Below, in pieces: positions 7,601 to 18,088 of a stretch of 35,360 bases of DNA. Position numbers and translations under genes: made by a program. The notes beneath the pieces are model-generated. The model searched no databases and was not told where the DNA came from. It worked only from the letters and a program-made list of their open reading frames with translations. Positions within the stretch are counted from its first letter, which is position 1. The number at the start of each line of letters is the position of its first letter. The DNA comes from Candidatus Ventrousia excrementavium (GTDB taxonomy: Bacteria; Bacillota; Clostridia; Oscillospirales; Butyricicoccaceae), in contig DVMR01000028.1 of the NCBI GenBank assembly GCA_018714845.1, forward strand, positions 1 through 35,360, written 5' to 3'.

Positions 7601-8797
7601 TTACAGGCTTTTGACGGCCTTTTCGATTTTTTCCATGGCACGCAGCACCGTGGCGCTGTTGGTGGCGATGTTCATGCGGCCGTAGCCCTCGTACCGGGGC
7701 GAGAACCAGGCGCCGGGGTCAAAGATGACACCCGCCTTGTCAAGCAAAAAGCGCTCGACTTTTTCCTTGGGCACGCCGACATGGGTTACGTCGAGCCACA
7801 TCAGATAGGTTCCCTGCAAATCGGAAACGCGCACCTGCGGCAGGCGCTCGCGCAGGAAGTCATAGACCAGATTGGCGTTTTTCTCCAGCTGCTTGAGCAG
7901 GCCGTCAACATAATAATCGCAGTGGTTATAGGCGGCAATGAGCGCCGCAGCACCCAGGTAGCCAAAGCCGCCCGAGCGGTTGCGGTTCAGTCTGGCCTGG
8001 ATTTTTTCACGCGTCTCAGTACACGGGATATTGGCATAAGCGGCGTGCAGGCCAGCCACATTGAAGGTCTTGCTGGGCGATGTGACGGACATGGCATGCC
8101 CGCTGTGCTCAGGACAAGCCTTCATAAAGGGCACCATTTTGTGCTTGCCTAAAGCCAGGTCCGCATGAATCTCATCGGCAATCAGGAAAACACCGTTCTG
8201 GCAGCAGATTTCAGCTACCATGCGCTGTTCCTCCGGAGTCCAGATACGGCCGACCGGGTTGTGCGGATTGCAGAAAATCATGGCCGTGACATCCTCGCGC
8301 GCTGCCACGGTGCGCAGGTTGTCAAAGTCAATGGAATATGTCAGCTTGCCGTCGCGCTCCTCTTCAATCAGCGGATTTTCAACCACAACGCGGTTGCTCG
8401 ACTCGATGGCGTTGGCGAACGGATAATAGACCGGCGACTGGATGATGACACCGTCGCCCTTTCGGGTCATGGCCTGCAGGCCCGCTGCATACAGCGGAAT
8501 GACGCCGCTGCCCAAAACCAGATTTTCAGGGGCGACCGTCAGGCCAAAGCGCTTTTTCTGCCACAGACAGATGGCCTGCTGGACCTCGGGCGGGGTACTG
8601 CGGTAGCCGTAAGCCGGATGTGCCACAGTCTGCTGCACCGCCTGCACAATTTCCGGCGCACAGGCGAAATCCATGTCCGCAATCCACATCGAGACGACGT
8701 CGCTTGCATCGGCAATGCCAAATTTTTTCTCAAGCCCGTCCCACTTGGCTGAGTTGGTGTTTCGCCTGTCAAGGGTCGTTTCAAAGTCAAATCCCAT
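7601..8797 (-). CDS. patB: MalY/PatB-type PLP-dependent cystathionine beta-lyase / aminotransferase
   Basis: This is a fold-type I PLP enzyme of 398 residues. MalY/PatB members cleave C-S bonds of cystathionine or cysteine conjugates. Key features are the N-terminal FDFETTLDRRNTNSAKWD, SMWIADMDF at 36-44, CNPHNPVGR, ADEIHADL with the pyridine-nitrogen aspartate (Asp209), and the PLP lysine in SPSKTFN (Lys243). The start is the ATG at 8797 with GGAGAG upstream; the open frame extends 8 codons further without support. It follows rlmH by 40 bases on the same strand. Substrate preference (beta-lyase or transaminase) cannot be settled from sequence. Confidence 0.88.
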   Translation of the reverse strand: MGFDFETTLDRRNTNSAKWDGLEKKFGIADASDVVSMWIADMDFACAPEIVQAVQQTVAHPAYGYRSTPPEVQQAICLWQKKRFGLTVAPENLVLGSGVIPLYAAGLQAMTRKGDGVIIQSPVYYPFANAIESSNRVVVENPLIEEERDGKLTYSIDFDNLRTVAAREDVTAMIFCNPHNPVGRIWTPEEQRMVAEICCQNGVFLIADEIHADLALGKHKMVPFMKACPEHSGHAMSVTSPSKTFNVAGLHAAYANIPCTETREKIQARLNRNRSGGFGYLGAAALIAAYNHCDYYVDGLLKQLEKNANLVYDFLRERLPQVRVSDLQGTYLMWLDVTHVGVPKEKVERFLLDKAGVIFDPGAWFSPRYEGYGRMNIATNSATVLRAMEKIEKAVKSL

Positions 8798-8837
8798 ATG
8801 GTTTTCTCTCCTTTTTTCCATTGATTATGATAATCGC

Positions 8838-9296
8838 TTATTTGTGATATTTGGCGCCCGCCGCAATGGACAGCGCGCGATAGAGCTGCTCGAGCACCAT
8901 GACCCGAGCCAGATGGTGCGGAAAGGTCATGGGCGACATGGAGAGCCGCAAATCAGCCCGCTGCTTGACCGCAGGGTCCAGGCCTTCGCTCGAGCCAATG
9001 ACCAGCGCGATGCGCGACACGCCGCGCGTCTGCAGTGCAGACAGGCGGCCGGCCAGCTGTTCGCTCGACATGGTTTCGCCTTCGATGCACAGCGCAATGA
9101 CGTATGCACCAGCCGGAATGCTTTCCAGTACGCGCACACCCTCACGCCGCAGGCCGTCAGGACGCCCCGCTTCCTCAGGCAGCTCGCAGATATCGAGACG
9201 GCAATAAGCGCCCAGCCGTTTGACATACTCGGCGCAGGCATCCTGATAAAAGCGTTCTTTCAGCTTGCCCACGCAAATCAGACGGACCGCAATCAC
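8838..9296 (-). CDS. rlmH: 23S rRNA (pseudouridine1915-N3)-methyltransferase
   Basis: RlmH is a small SPOUT methyltransferase that modifies the 70S ribosome at pseudouridine 1915. The protein has VRLICVGKLKE at the N-terminus, the SAM-site IGSSEGL, and the diagnostic C-terminal block running from LSMSPMTFPHHLAR to KYHK. I place the start at GTG 9296. It overlaps the walJ stop in a 4-base GTGA arrangement, which suggests translational coupling and gives 152 residues, close to the family length. An in-frame ATG at 9314 is an alternative, adding 6 residues. walJ-rlmH adjacency matches the end of the wal locus in other Firmicutes. Confidence 0.92.
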   Translation of the reverse strand: MIAVRLICVGKLKERFYQDACAEYVKRLGAYCRLDICELPEEAGRPDGLRREGVRVLESIPAGAYVIALCIEGETMSSEQLAGRLSALQTRGVSRIALVIGSSEGLDPAVKQRADLRLSMSPMTFPHHLARVMVLEQLYRALSIAAGAKYHK

Positions 9297-10069
9297 AGCA
9301 TGAGCGGGCCGCACAGCCCGCGTTTGGGGGCGACAGTCAGGCTGACGTCATCCTGCGCGCCAAGGCGGTAAAGCGCCAGCCTCGACTCTGCGTCAGCATG
9401 GCGGGGCGTGTTGTTCTTTTCGCTTAAATGGGCGAGCACAACACGCCGCGCTCCCTTTTGCACCAGCGTCTCAAGCGCGCAGGCACAGCTGTGGTTGGAC
9501 AGGTGTCCGGTGTCAGACAAAATGCGTTTTTTGAGAAAATACGGATATGGCCCCGAGCGCAGCAAATCAACGTCATGATTGGACTCGATGACCAGTGTGG
9601 GCACGCCCGACAGGGCGTCCATCACTTCATCTGTCACACAGCCGAGGTCAGTGCAGTGACCGACGGCGCTCTGTCCCTCGCCCAATATGTACCCAACGCT
9701 GCCCGGACTGTCATGCAGCGTGGCAAAGGCCCGCACGCATACACCGCTGATTTCATATTCACACCCGACTTCAAGCGGCTGCGGACGCTCATCGCCGGCG
9801 ACAGCGCACAGTTCCCCGTGCGCACCGGCCGAACACCACAGCCGGGCGCCCGTGTGCCCCAGCAGTACAGGCAGAGCCGACACATGGTCGGAATGTGTGT
9901 GCGTGATGAGAATATCAGTCAAATCTGCCGGCTTCAGGTCAAGGGCCGCCAGCGCAGTGCGAATGGTCTTGCAGTTGGTGCCCGCGTCGACCAGAATACA
10001 GGCATCTCCGCTGACATACAGCGCAGCGTTTCCCGACGAGCCGCTGGCCAGCGTGCAGAAATAATGCAT
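9293..10069 (-). CDS. walJ: WalJ/YycJ metallo-beta-lactamase-fold nuclease-like protein
   Basis: This 258-residue MBL-fold protein matches the YycJ/WalJ family, linked by prior work to nuclease activity and to the wal locus. It shows the N-terminal LASGSSGN, the metal motif HTHSDH at 57-62, ESNHD, and a glycine-histidine in LSDTGHLSN followed by HLSEKNN. The start ATG at 10069 has AAGGAG upstream. In Bacilli walJ is usually part of walRKHIJ. Here it is separated from walRKHI by murA and a terminator but still sits next to rlmH. Confidence 0.9.
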   Translation of the reverse strand: MHYFCTLASGSSGNAALYVSGDACILVDAGTNCKTIRTALAALDLKPADLTDILITHTHSDHVSALPVLLGHTGARLWCSAGAHGELCAVAGDERPQPLEVGCEYEISGVCVRAFATLHDSPGSVGYILGEGQSAVGHCTDLGCVTDEVMDALSGVPTLVIESNHDVDLLRSGPYPYFLKKRILSDTGHLSNHSCACALETLVQKGARRVVLAHLSEKNNTPRHADAESRLALYRLGAQDDVSLTVAPKRGLCGPLML

Positions 10070-10119
10070 GTGTCAGGCTCCTTTTGGGCATAAGCGCCCC
10101 TTTTCACTTTCCAGACGGC

Positions 10120-10149
10120 AAAAAGCCGCCGGCAGGCAAAGCCCGCGGC
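10120..10149 (-). terminator. Terminator of murA
   Basis: On the minus strand a GC-rich stem with arms GCCGCGGGC and GCC-TGCC-GGCGGC (small bulge) is followed by five Ts (10120-10124). It lies 15 bases after the murA stop. Confidence 0.7.
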
Positions 10150-10163
10150 AGCTTGCCGCTTAT

Positions 10164-11459
10164 TTATTTTGCCTTGGGAAGCACGCGGACGTCATCGGGC
10201 TTGCTCGACCGAACAATGTCGGCGCCCACACGGCGCAGCTTGTCAACCAGCGCCTCATAACCGCGTTCGATGTGCTGAATTTCTTCAATGACGGTCTCAC
10301 CTTCAGCGGCCAGGCCGGCAATGACCATAGCCGCGCCGGCGCGCAGGTCGCAGGCACGCACGGTCGCGCCCGTCAGGCGCTCAACGCCCTCGACAACGGC
10401 AACACGGCCGTCAACCTGGATATGCGCACCCATGCGGCGCAGCTCGTCCACATAGCGGTAGCGGTTGTCCCACACACCCTCGGTGACAATGCTCGTGCCC
10501 GCAGCCAGCGACAGCGCGACCGTCATCTGCGGCTGCATGTCCGTGGGAAATCCGGGGTACGGCAGCGTCTTGACGTTAACGCGGGTCAGCGGACCGCGCC
10601 GCGTGACGCGCACCGCTTCGTCATGCTCTTCAATCTCGACGCCCATCTCACTCAGCTTGGCGGTAATGCAGTCAAGGTGCTTGGGGATGACGTTTTTGAT
10701 GAGCAGGCTTCCACCAGCCGCGGCCACAGCGGCCAGATAGGTGCCCGCTTCAATCTGGTCAGGGATGATGGAATAGACGCCGCCGGACAGGCCCTCGACA
10801 CCGCGAATCTTGATGACGTCTGTGCCTGCGCCCATGATGTCAGCGCCCATGGAGTTTAAGAAGTTGGCCAAATCAACAATATGAGGTTCTTTGGCGGCGT
10901 TTTCAATAATGGTCTGCCCCTCGGCCAGCACGGCGGCGAGCATAATGTTCATGGTCGCGCCCACCGAGACAACGTCAAGGTACACATTGCCTCCCAAAAG
11001 CCCGCTTTCCGCGTTGGCGGTGACATAGCCCTTTTCCTGACGCACCACGGCACCCAGCGCCTCAAAGCCCTTGATATGCTGGTCAATGGGACGCACACCG
11101 CCGAAATTGCAGCCACCGGGCAGCGCCACCTCGGCATAGTGATAGCGGCCGAGCAGCGCGCCCAAAAGGTAATAGGATGCGCGGATGCGGCGTGTCATTT
11201 CATCAGGCGCTTTTTTGTTTTTCATGCCGCGGCAGTCAATCTCGACCACCGTGGGGCTCATGCTGCGGACCTGTGCGCCCAGCTGACGAAGAATGTCAAG
11301 CTGAATGAGCACATCATTGACACAGGGGATATTTTCTATGCGGCATACGCCGTCAACCAGTATAGCAGCCGGAATGATAGCCAGAGCGGCGTTTTTTGCG
11401 CCGCTCACTGCGATTTCTCCAAAAAGCGGTTTCCCGCCGTGAATCACGAATGTTTCCAT
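10164..11459 (-). CDS. murA: UDP-N-acetylglucosamine 1-carboxyvinyltransferase
   Basis: MurA transfers enolpyruvate from PEP to UDP-GlcNAc, the first committed step of peptidoglycan synthesis. The 431-residue protein has the Lys22-Asn23 pair in VSGAKNAAL and the fosfomycin-sensitive catalytic cysteine Cys117 in LPGGCNFGG, followed by RPIDQHIKGFEALG. Two EPSP-synthase-like halves are complete (GYPTDMQPQ-like segment GFPTDMQPQ near residue 305). The ATG at 11459 has GAGG 9 bases upstream. It is flanked by its own promoter and terminator, so it seems to be an independent unit between yycI and walJ. Confidence 0.96.
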   Translation of the reverse strand: METFVIHGGKPLFGEIAVSGAKNAALAIIPAAILVDGVCRIENIPCVNDVLIQLDILRQLGAQVRSMSPTVVEIDCRGMKNKKAPDEMTRRIRASYYLLGALLGRYHYAEVALPGGCNFGGVRPIDQHIKGFEALGAVVRQEKGYVTANAESGLLGGNVYLDVVSVGATMNIMLAAVLAEGQTIIENAAKEPHIVDLANFLNSMGADIMGAGTDVIKIRGVEGLSGGVYSIIPDQIEAGTYLAAVAAAGGSLLIKNVIPKHLDCITAKLSEMGVEIEEHDEAVRVTRRGPLTRVNVKTLPYPGFPTDMQPQMTVALSLAAGTSIVTEGVWDNRYRYVDELRRMGAHIQVDGRVAVVEGVERLTGATVRACDLRAGAAMVIAGLAAEGETVIEEIQHIERGYEALVDKLRRVGADIVRSSKPDDVRVLPKAK

Positions 11460-11505
11460 AACATCGCACCTCTTTTAAAGCAACCGTGTGCTGTGTTATT
11501 GAGCT

Positions 11506-11543
11506 CTCTTTATCATACCATATTATTGTCAAAAGATAAAGAG
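11506..11543 (-). promoter_or_regulatory. murA promoter overlapped by a 9-bp inverted repeat
   Basis: Minus-strand TATGAT (11512-11517), preceded by TGG, forms an extended -10. The -35 would be TTTATC (11535-11540), 17 bases upstream and a poor match. CTCTTTATC (11506-11514) and GATAAAGAG (11535-11543) form a perfect inverted repeat that covers the -35 and part of the -10. This is a plausible operator for a dimeric regulator. The start codon lies about 45 bases downstream of the expected transcription start. Confidence 0.55.
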
Positions 11544-11614
11544 AAAATAACCATACCGCAGCTCAGAAAAACCGTACTGCATTTCCGTTTTTTTCGTGCA
11601 TCTTTGACCCGAGG

Positions 11615-12400
11615 CTATTCGACAGAAACCTCCTGGGCTGTATTTCCATTTAAAAATATTTGTTCATCACCCAAATCAATACGCCAGGCCGGCGACAGCC
11701 GCACGCCGGAGCGCAGCTGTTCCTGTGTGTAGACCAGCTGCAGCCCTGTAATGTCAAGCGGTCTTTCCTGCGCGATGCGCACAAGGGCCACAACCATTTC
11801 AGCGCGGCTGACTCCGGCGCCCTCGCTCACAGGCTCGCTGCCAAAATACCAGCGCCCCGATGCCAAAGCACCCGTTTCAGTGCTGCGGCAGGTCAGCGCT
11901 GCGCCCGCCACCGTCCAGCCGTCCAGCAGCAGCTGTGCGCTGACGCTCTCTCCCTCGGCGCTCATCTCATAATCCATGCCTTTGATGGCCGCTGTCTCCA
12001 CAATCAAGCCGAGCAGCTCTTCGGGGCCTGTGCCGTCGTTCAGCTCTGCCTCAAACAGACCGCCGCTGCGAAAGGTAACGCTGCCCGCAGAGGAAGTGTA
12101 AATGCTGACGCCGCCGCCCGCCTCGTTCAGGGACGCCTCGCCCAGCAAAGTTCCGGCCAGCTGTGCCTCGCGTTCAGTGCTGCGCTCGCCGAGCAGAACG
12201 GCAGACGAGCGGGGCATGTTCCAAAACAGCTGCTCGTCAAACTGCGCCCCTGCATCTGCCAGCAGCGACAGCGCCAGGTGAAGGCTCTCCTCTTCGTCGG
12301 CGCGCTGCGCCGAAAGCTGCGCCTGAATGTTGAGCCCCAGCAGAATATTGACAACCAGAAGCAGGGCGATGAGCATGGACTTGACTTTATTCCACTCCAT
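11615..12400 (-). CDS. yycI: YycI-like regulator of WalRK
   Basis: This is a 261-residue membrane-anchored protein. The short cytoplasmic start MEWNKVKSM and one transmembrane helix (about 7-24) lead to an extracytoplasmic domain of about 230 residues. This is the YycI architecture, and position directly after yycH supports the call. In Bacillus, YycH and YycI contact the WalK transmembrane region and tune its activity. The start ATG at 12400 has GGAGGGG upstream and overlaps the end of yycH by 14 bases. The more distal start at 12457 would lie deep inside yycH. Sequence similarity to Bacillus YycI is limited, so the assignment rests on architecture and context. Confidence 0.75.
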   Translation of the reverse strand: MEWNKVKSMLIALLLVVNILLGLNIQAQLSAQRADEEESLHLALSLLADAGAQFDEQLFWNMPRSSAVLLGERSTEREAQLAGTLLGEASLNEAGGGVSIYTSSAGSVTFRSGGLFEAELNDGTGPEELLGLIVETAAIKGMDYEMSAEGESVSAQLLLDGWTVAGAALTCRSTETGALASGRWYFGSEPVSEGAGVSRAEMVVALVRIAQERPLDITGLQLVYTQEQLRSGVRLSPAWRIDLGDEQIFLNGNTAQEVSVE

Positions 12401-13659
12401 TTTGCCCCTCCGAACTGCACAGCGTAGGAACCAAAAGCCCCTCTTCGTTTTGCACATAGCGCACGCTCAGGCAAAGGTTACTTTCACCCTGCAAAGCAGC
12501 AGCCGCCTGCCGGGCCGGCAGAATGGTCTGCTCGCCCGCCGCCTCAAAACGGTGCGGCTCCATGCGCAGATAGGTGACGCGCCCGTTCTGCACCGTGACA
12601 TGAGCAGCCGGCCGCTCGGTCAGAATGGGCCAGCCGTCGAGCAGCAAATCGAACAGGATGGTTGTCTCTCCACTCTCGTCCGTGCTTATTTCGCGCAGGC
12701 TGTACACACCGCCTGCGCCCGCCTGGGCGCTCAGTTCGGACAAAAGCACCCGCGCGCCCTCCAGCAGCAGGCTCCAGTTTTCCTGCTGACTGTCCGGCAG
12801 TCCCAGTGAAATTCCCTGGTCCTCACTGCCGGATGTGTAAACAAGCTCACCCTGCGCGCCTGCGCGCAGAACATTGTAGCCCTCGACGTAGACCACGTCC
12901 CCGCTTTCCTCATAAACGCGGGCCAGGTAGGGGTTGATGTCAAAGCCAGCCAGCAGCTCGCGCGGGACCTCGCCCGACTGTGCGAAATTGGCCGGCTGCA
13001 TGCTGTAAATGGTGCCGGTAATCAGGCTTAAAAGCACCGGCTCATCTTCGCGCAGCGCACTGAAAGCAGAATCCTGAAAGGCGAACACTGCGTTGGCCTC
13101 GCCCCGGTCGGTGCACAGCTGCTCAAGCTGTTCCGTGGCCGCTGCCGTCGGCGCCATCCGGTACTCTTCCGCCGCCGTGTCATACCACGCAATGACAACG
13201 TTACCGTCGGCAACCGATACGACGAGGCTGCGCAGTCTGCTTTCATATTCCACAGCGTCATAGCCGACCCAGGTGCGCAGTAGTGAAAAGGGCAGCTCAG
13301 TATCAAAGCCCAGATAAACGGCCGGCGTGTCAATAAGCGCCAGGTATTGCCGACGGGTGATTGCGGTGACCTCACCGAGCGAACCCACGGCTTCTGAGTA
13401 AACAGCGCTGACCGCGCTCAGCATTTCGGTCTTTTCCTCGCTGCTCTCCGGCATGTGCACCCCGTCCGGCGTGCAAATGGCCAAAACGCGTATCTCTGCC
13501 GCAATGCGGGGCTGCAGCTCTGTTTCATCCGCCGCAGCCGGCACCCCGAACACACGGGCCAGCAAGCCCTCGTCGCTCTCGACGCCCAGCGTCAGCGAAA
13601 CGAACAAAAGCACAAGCATCAGCACAAACAGCAGAGCCAGAACGGCGCTTTTCACACGC

Positions 13660-13667
<8 letters not shown>
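12387..13667 (-). CDS. yycH: YycH-like regulator of WalRK
   Basis: This 426-residue protein has a cytoplasmic MRERVKSAV, one transmembrane helix at about 8-28, and a long extracytoplasmic region expected to form the YycH multi-domain fold. It would control WalK kinase activity together with YycI. The ATG at 13667 overlaps the last codons and stop of walK by 8 bases, so the genes are probably translationally coupled. Family recognition is by order (walK-yycH-yycI), topology and length rather than by a catalytic motif, since none is expected. Confidence 0.78.
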
Positions 13668-15426
<1,759 letters not shown>

Positions 15427-15553
15427 GATGTGGCACCCTCCTTCTTTTTCCCCGCGCGCCGGCGGCAAGCCAAGGCTTGCCGTCACAGCGCAGGGCATTC
15501 CCCCTGCCGCACGGCGCACCGGGCACGCGCGGCTTTTTCTGTATCAACAGTCC
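15427..15553 (-). other. Hairpin-rich walR-walK intercistronic spacer
   Basis: This 127-base GC-rich spacer holds three inverted repeats. CGGCAAGCC/GGCTTGCCG (15463-15482) is perfect with a 2-base centre. GCAGGG/CCCTGC (15490-15507) has a 6-base loop. GCCGC/GCGGC spans about 15506-15533. No T-run follows the stem nearest walK, so they are more likely RNA-processing or stability elements than a terminator. Confidence 0.55.
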
Positions 15554-16237
15554 TCAGCGCTTGAGATAATAGCCCTGCCCGCGCTTGGTCAAAATAAACT
15601 GCGGTTCGGCCGGGTCGTCCTCGAGCTTTTCGCGCAGACGGCGCATGGCGACGTCTACAGCGCGCAGGTCGCCGTAATAATCAAAACCCCAGACCTTTTC
15701 CATCAGCTCTTCACGGCTGACGACCCGCACAGGCAGGGACAGAAAATATGTCAAAATGTCGTACTCGCGCTGGGTCAGCTCGAGTTCGGTGCCGTTTTTG
15801 TTCACCGTGTGCAGGCCGCGGTCGACGACAAAGGGGCCAAAGCTCACCTTGTCGCCCATGTCCGCCCGGACGGTTCCCTCAGTACGGCGCATGTTGGCCT
15901 TGACGCGCGCCGACAGCTCCTTGACGGAAAAGGGTTTTGTGACGTAATCATCCGCCCCCGTCTCGAGCCCCAGAATCTTGTCGCGCTCCTCTTCGCGCGC
16001 CGTCACCATAATGACGGGGACATCGCTTTTTTCGCGCAGACGGCGCAGAATCTCAAAGCCGTCCATACCGGGCAGCATAACGTCGAGCAGCACCAAATCG
16101 TACTGTCCGCTCAGCGCCATATCAAGGCCCGTCGGGCCGTCATATGCCGCGGCCGTTTCAAAGCCGTCACGCTTTAAATTAAAAGCGAGCATATCGACAA
16201 TGGTTTTTTCATCCTCGACAATCAAAACAGAAGGCAC
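15554..16237 (-). CDS. walR: Response regulator WalR (OmpR/PhoB family)
   Basis: WalR is the essential DNA-binding regulator of cell-wall hydrolase genes in low-GC Gram-positives. The 227-residue protein has an N-terminal receiver with the acidic pair Glu8-Asp9, phospho-acceptor Asp52 in LLDVMLPGMDG and the lysine in VTKPFS. A winged-helix domain occupies about 130-227, with the YDILTYFL and RRLREKLEDDP segments typical of the YycF group. The start is GTG at 16237, with AAAGGAGG upstream. It follows nudF by 32 bases and precedes walK, and the two share the expected order. Confidence 0.94.
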   Translation of the reverse strand: MPSVLIVEDEKTIVDMLAFNLKRDGFETAAAYDGPTGLDMALSGQYDLVLLDVMLPGMDGFEILRRLREKSDVPVIMVTAREEERDKILGLETGADDYVTKPFSVKELSARVKANMRRTEGTVRADMGDKVSFGPFVVDRGLHTVNKNGTELELTQREYDILTYFLSLPVRVVSREELMEKVWGFDYYGDLRAVDVAMRRLREKLEDDPAEPQFILTKRGQGYYLKR

Positions 16238-16269
16238 GAAAGGTTCTCCTCCTTTACAGGTACAGGCGC

Positions 16270-16800
16270 CTACAGCAGCCCCCTTGCGCGGGCAATGTTG
16301 ACAGCGCAGATGGTTTTTGCATCGACGATTTCCCCGTGCAGCAGCATTTCAAGGTAGGCGTCGCGCGGGATGCGCACAGTGCTCATGAACTCATCCTCAT
16401 CAAACTGCTCGCCCACAAAAGTCAGGCTACGGGCAAAGTACAGATGAATGACCTCGGACAAGATGCCAGGGCTGGGACAGATGACGCCCAGATGCACCAG
16501 CTCAGCGCACTGAAAGCCGGTCTCTTCGCGCAGCTCGCGGCGCGCGGCCGCCTCTGCGTTCTCGTCCTTTTCCAGCTTTCCGGCCGGAATTTCGACGAGT
16601 TCAGCTCCCACCGGGTAGCGATACTGCCGCACAAAGAGCATATCCCCCTTGTCGACCGCCAGAACGGCCACGGCCCCGGGGTGCTGACACACCTCGCGCA
16701 CGGCTTCCCTGCCGTCGGGCAGTACGACCTGGTCGCGGTATACGTCAACAATCTTTCCTTCATAAACCTTTTCACGGCTCAGCTGCTTTTCCAAAAACAC
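16270..16800 (-). CDS. nudF: ADP-ribose pyrophosphatase (Nudix hydrolase)
   Basis: This enzyme hydrolyses ADP-ribose to AMP and ribose-5-phosphate as a housecleaning activity. The 176-residue protein contains a perfect Nudix box at residues 74-96, from GKLEKDE through REL to REETGF. Upstream is the ADP-ribose-type segment RQYRYPVG-ELVEIPAGKLE, and a proline (CPSPG) follows about 16 residues after the box, which favours ADP-ribose pyrophosphatase within the family. The start is GTG at 16800 with GGGGG upstream. It lies between cinA and walR in the long operon. Confidence 0.9.
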   Translation of the reverse strand: MFLEKQLSREKVYEGKIVDVYRDQVVLPDGREAVREVCQHPGAVAVLAVDKGDMLFVRQYRYPVGAELVEIPAGKLEKDENAEAAARRELREETGFQCAELVHLGVICPSPGILSEVIHLYFARSLTFVGEQFDEDEFMSTVRIPRDAYLEMLLHGEIVDAKTICAVNIARARGLL

Positions 16801-16822
16801 GGTGATCCCCCTTAGTATGCCC

Positions 16823-18049
16823 TTATTTCAGTACAGTACGCCGGATCAGATCGAGCGCGCACGAGCTGGCGTACAGCTGAACGCGCTCGCGCGTTGAATT
16901 GCGGCGCTGCCTCTCGATAACCTGCTCGCCCTGCGGCGTGCTGATGGCGGCGTAAAACAGCCCGACCGGCTTCTGCGCCGTGCCGCCGCCCGGGCCGGCA
17001 ATGCCCGTTACCCCGACGCCGACGTCGGCGCGCCCGACCTTTCGCGCGCCGCGCGCCATTTCAATCGCCGTTTCGGGCGAAACAGCGCCGTGCGCCGCCA
17101 GCGTCTCAGGCGAGACGCCGAGCAGCTGCATTTTCATCTCATTGGAATAGGTGACCAGCCCGCATCCAAAGACTTCGGACGCGCCGGGCACGCTGGTGAT
17201 GCGCCGGGCAATCAGCCCGCCTGTGCACGACTCAGCCAGTGCTGCCGTCATGCCGCGTTTGCGCAATCCTTCGACGACAACCTGCTCGAGCGACTGGACG
17301 TCAACGCCGTAAACGACGTCGCCCAGCACCTCGCACACTTCCCGCACCACTGGCTCGCACATGGCATAAGCCTCGGCCTCGGTCGGCGCTTTGGCCGTGA
17401 CGCGCACCAGGCATTCGCCCTCTTTGGCATAGGGCGCGGCTGTCGGGTTTTGCAGGCGGTCCATCAGATAGCTGAGGCGGCTTTCCATCTCAGACTCGCC
17501 CATGCCAAAAATTTTGATATAGCGTGAGCGGATGACTCCCTCATGCAGCGATTCGAGGTACGGCAAAACGCGCTCGCGGAACATGGGCGCACATTCGCGC
17601 GGCGGGCCGGGCAGCATGATGACGCGGCATCCGTCGGCTTCAAAGGCGCAGCCCGGCGCAGTGCCCCAGTCGTTTTCCAGCACTGTGCAGCCCTCGGGCA
17701 GCACGGCCTGCTTTTCGTTGTTGGGCGTCATGCGCGCTCCCATGCGCTCATGCAGGCGCTTCTGCTGCACGGGGTCCATGACGAGCTTTTTACCAAAGGC
17801 GGCCGCAATGGTCTCTTTGGTCAGGTCATCGGCCGTCGGGCCCAGCCCGCCGGTCGTAATAATCATGTCAGCGCGCTCTTTGGCAATGGCCAGCGCCTGC
17901 CTAAGCCGCTCGGGGTTGTCGCCGACAACCGTGTGGTAATAGACGTTGATCCCCTGCTCGCTCAGCCCCTGCGAAATGGTCTGGGCGTCCAGGTTGACAA
18001 TTTCGCCGAGCAGCAGCTCGGTGCCGACCGAAATGATTTCACAGTTCAT
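16823..18049 (-). CDS. cinA: CinA family protein (nicotinamide-nucleotide amidase)
   Basis: The 408-residue protein joins an N-terminal molybdopterin-binding-like (COG1058) domain with SVGTELLLGEIVN and TTGGLGPTADD to a C-terminal PncC amidase domain from about residue 250 (AESCTGGLIA, then GVTGIAGPGGG). PncC recycles nicotinamide mononucleotide to nicotinate mononucleotide. Full-length CinA also hydrolyses ADP-ribose in some species, so neighbouring nudF may act in the same NAD salvage and repair process. The ATG at 18049 has a purine-rich Shine-Dalgarno sequence 8 bases upstream; a TTG two codons earlier is less likely. Confidence 0.93.
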   Translation of the reverse strand: MNCEIISVGTELLLGEIVNLDAQTISQGLSEQGINVYYHTVVGDNPERLRQALAIAKERADMIITTGGLGPTADDLTKETIAAAFGKKLVMDPVQQKRLHERMGARMTPNNEKQAVLPEGCTVLENDWGTAPGCAFEADGCRVIMLPGPPRECAPMFRERVLPYLESLHEGVIRSRYIKIFGMGESEMESRLSYLMDRLQNPTAAPYAKEGECLVRVTAKAPTEAEAYAMCEPVVREVCEVLGDVVYGVDVQSLEQVVVEGLRKRGMTAALAESCTGGLIARRITSVPGASEVFGCGLVTYSNEMKMQLLGVSPETLAAHGAVSPETAIEMARGARKVGRADVGVGVTGIAGPGGGTAQKPVGLFYAAISTPQGEQVIERQRRNSTRERVQLYASSCALDLIRRTVLK

Positions 18050-18066
18050 GCTCAAGACTTCTTTCT

Positions 18067-18082
18067 CTGCGGGCTGCGGCCC
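18067..18082 (-). other. Intercistronic hairpin between thiI and cinA
   Basis: GCGGGC and GCCCGC form a perfect 6-bp stem with a 4-base loop in the 39-base thiI-cinA gap. No T-run follows on the minus strand, so it should not terminate. It may affect mRNA processing or cinA ribosome access. Confidence 0.4.
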
Positions 18083-18088
18083 GCCGTA

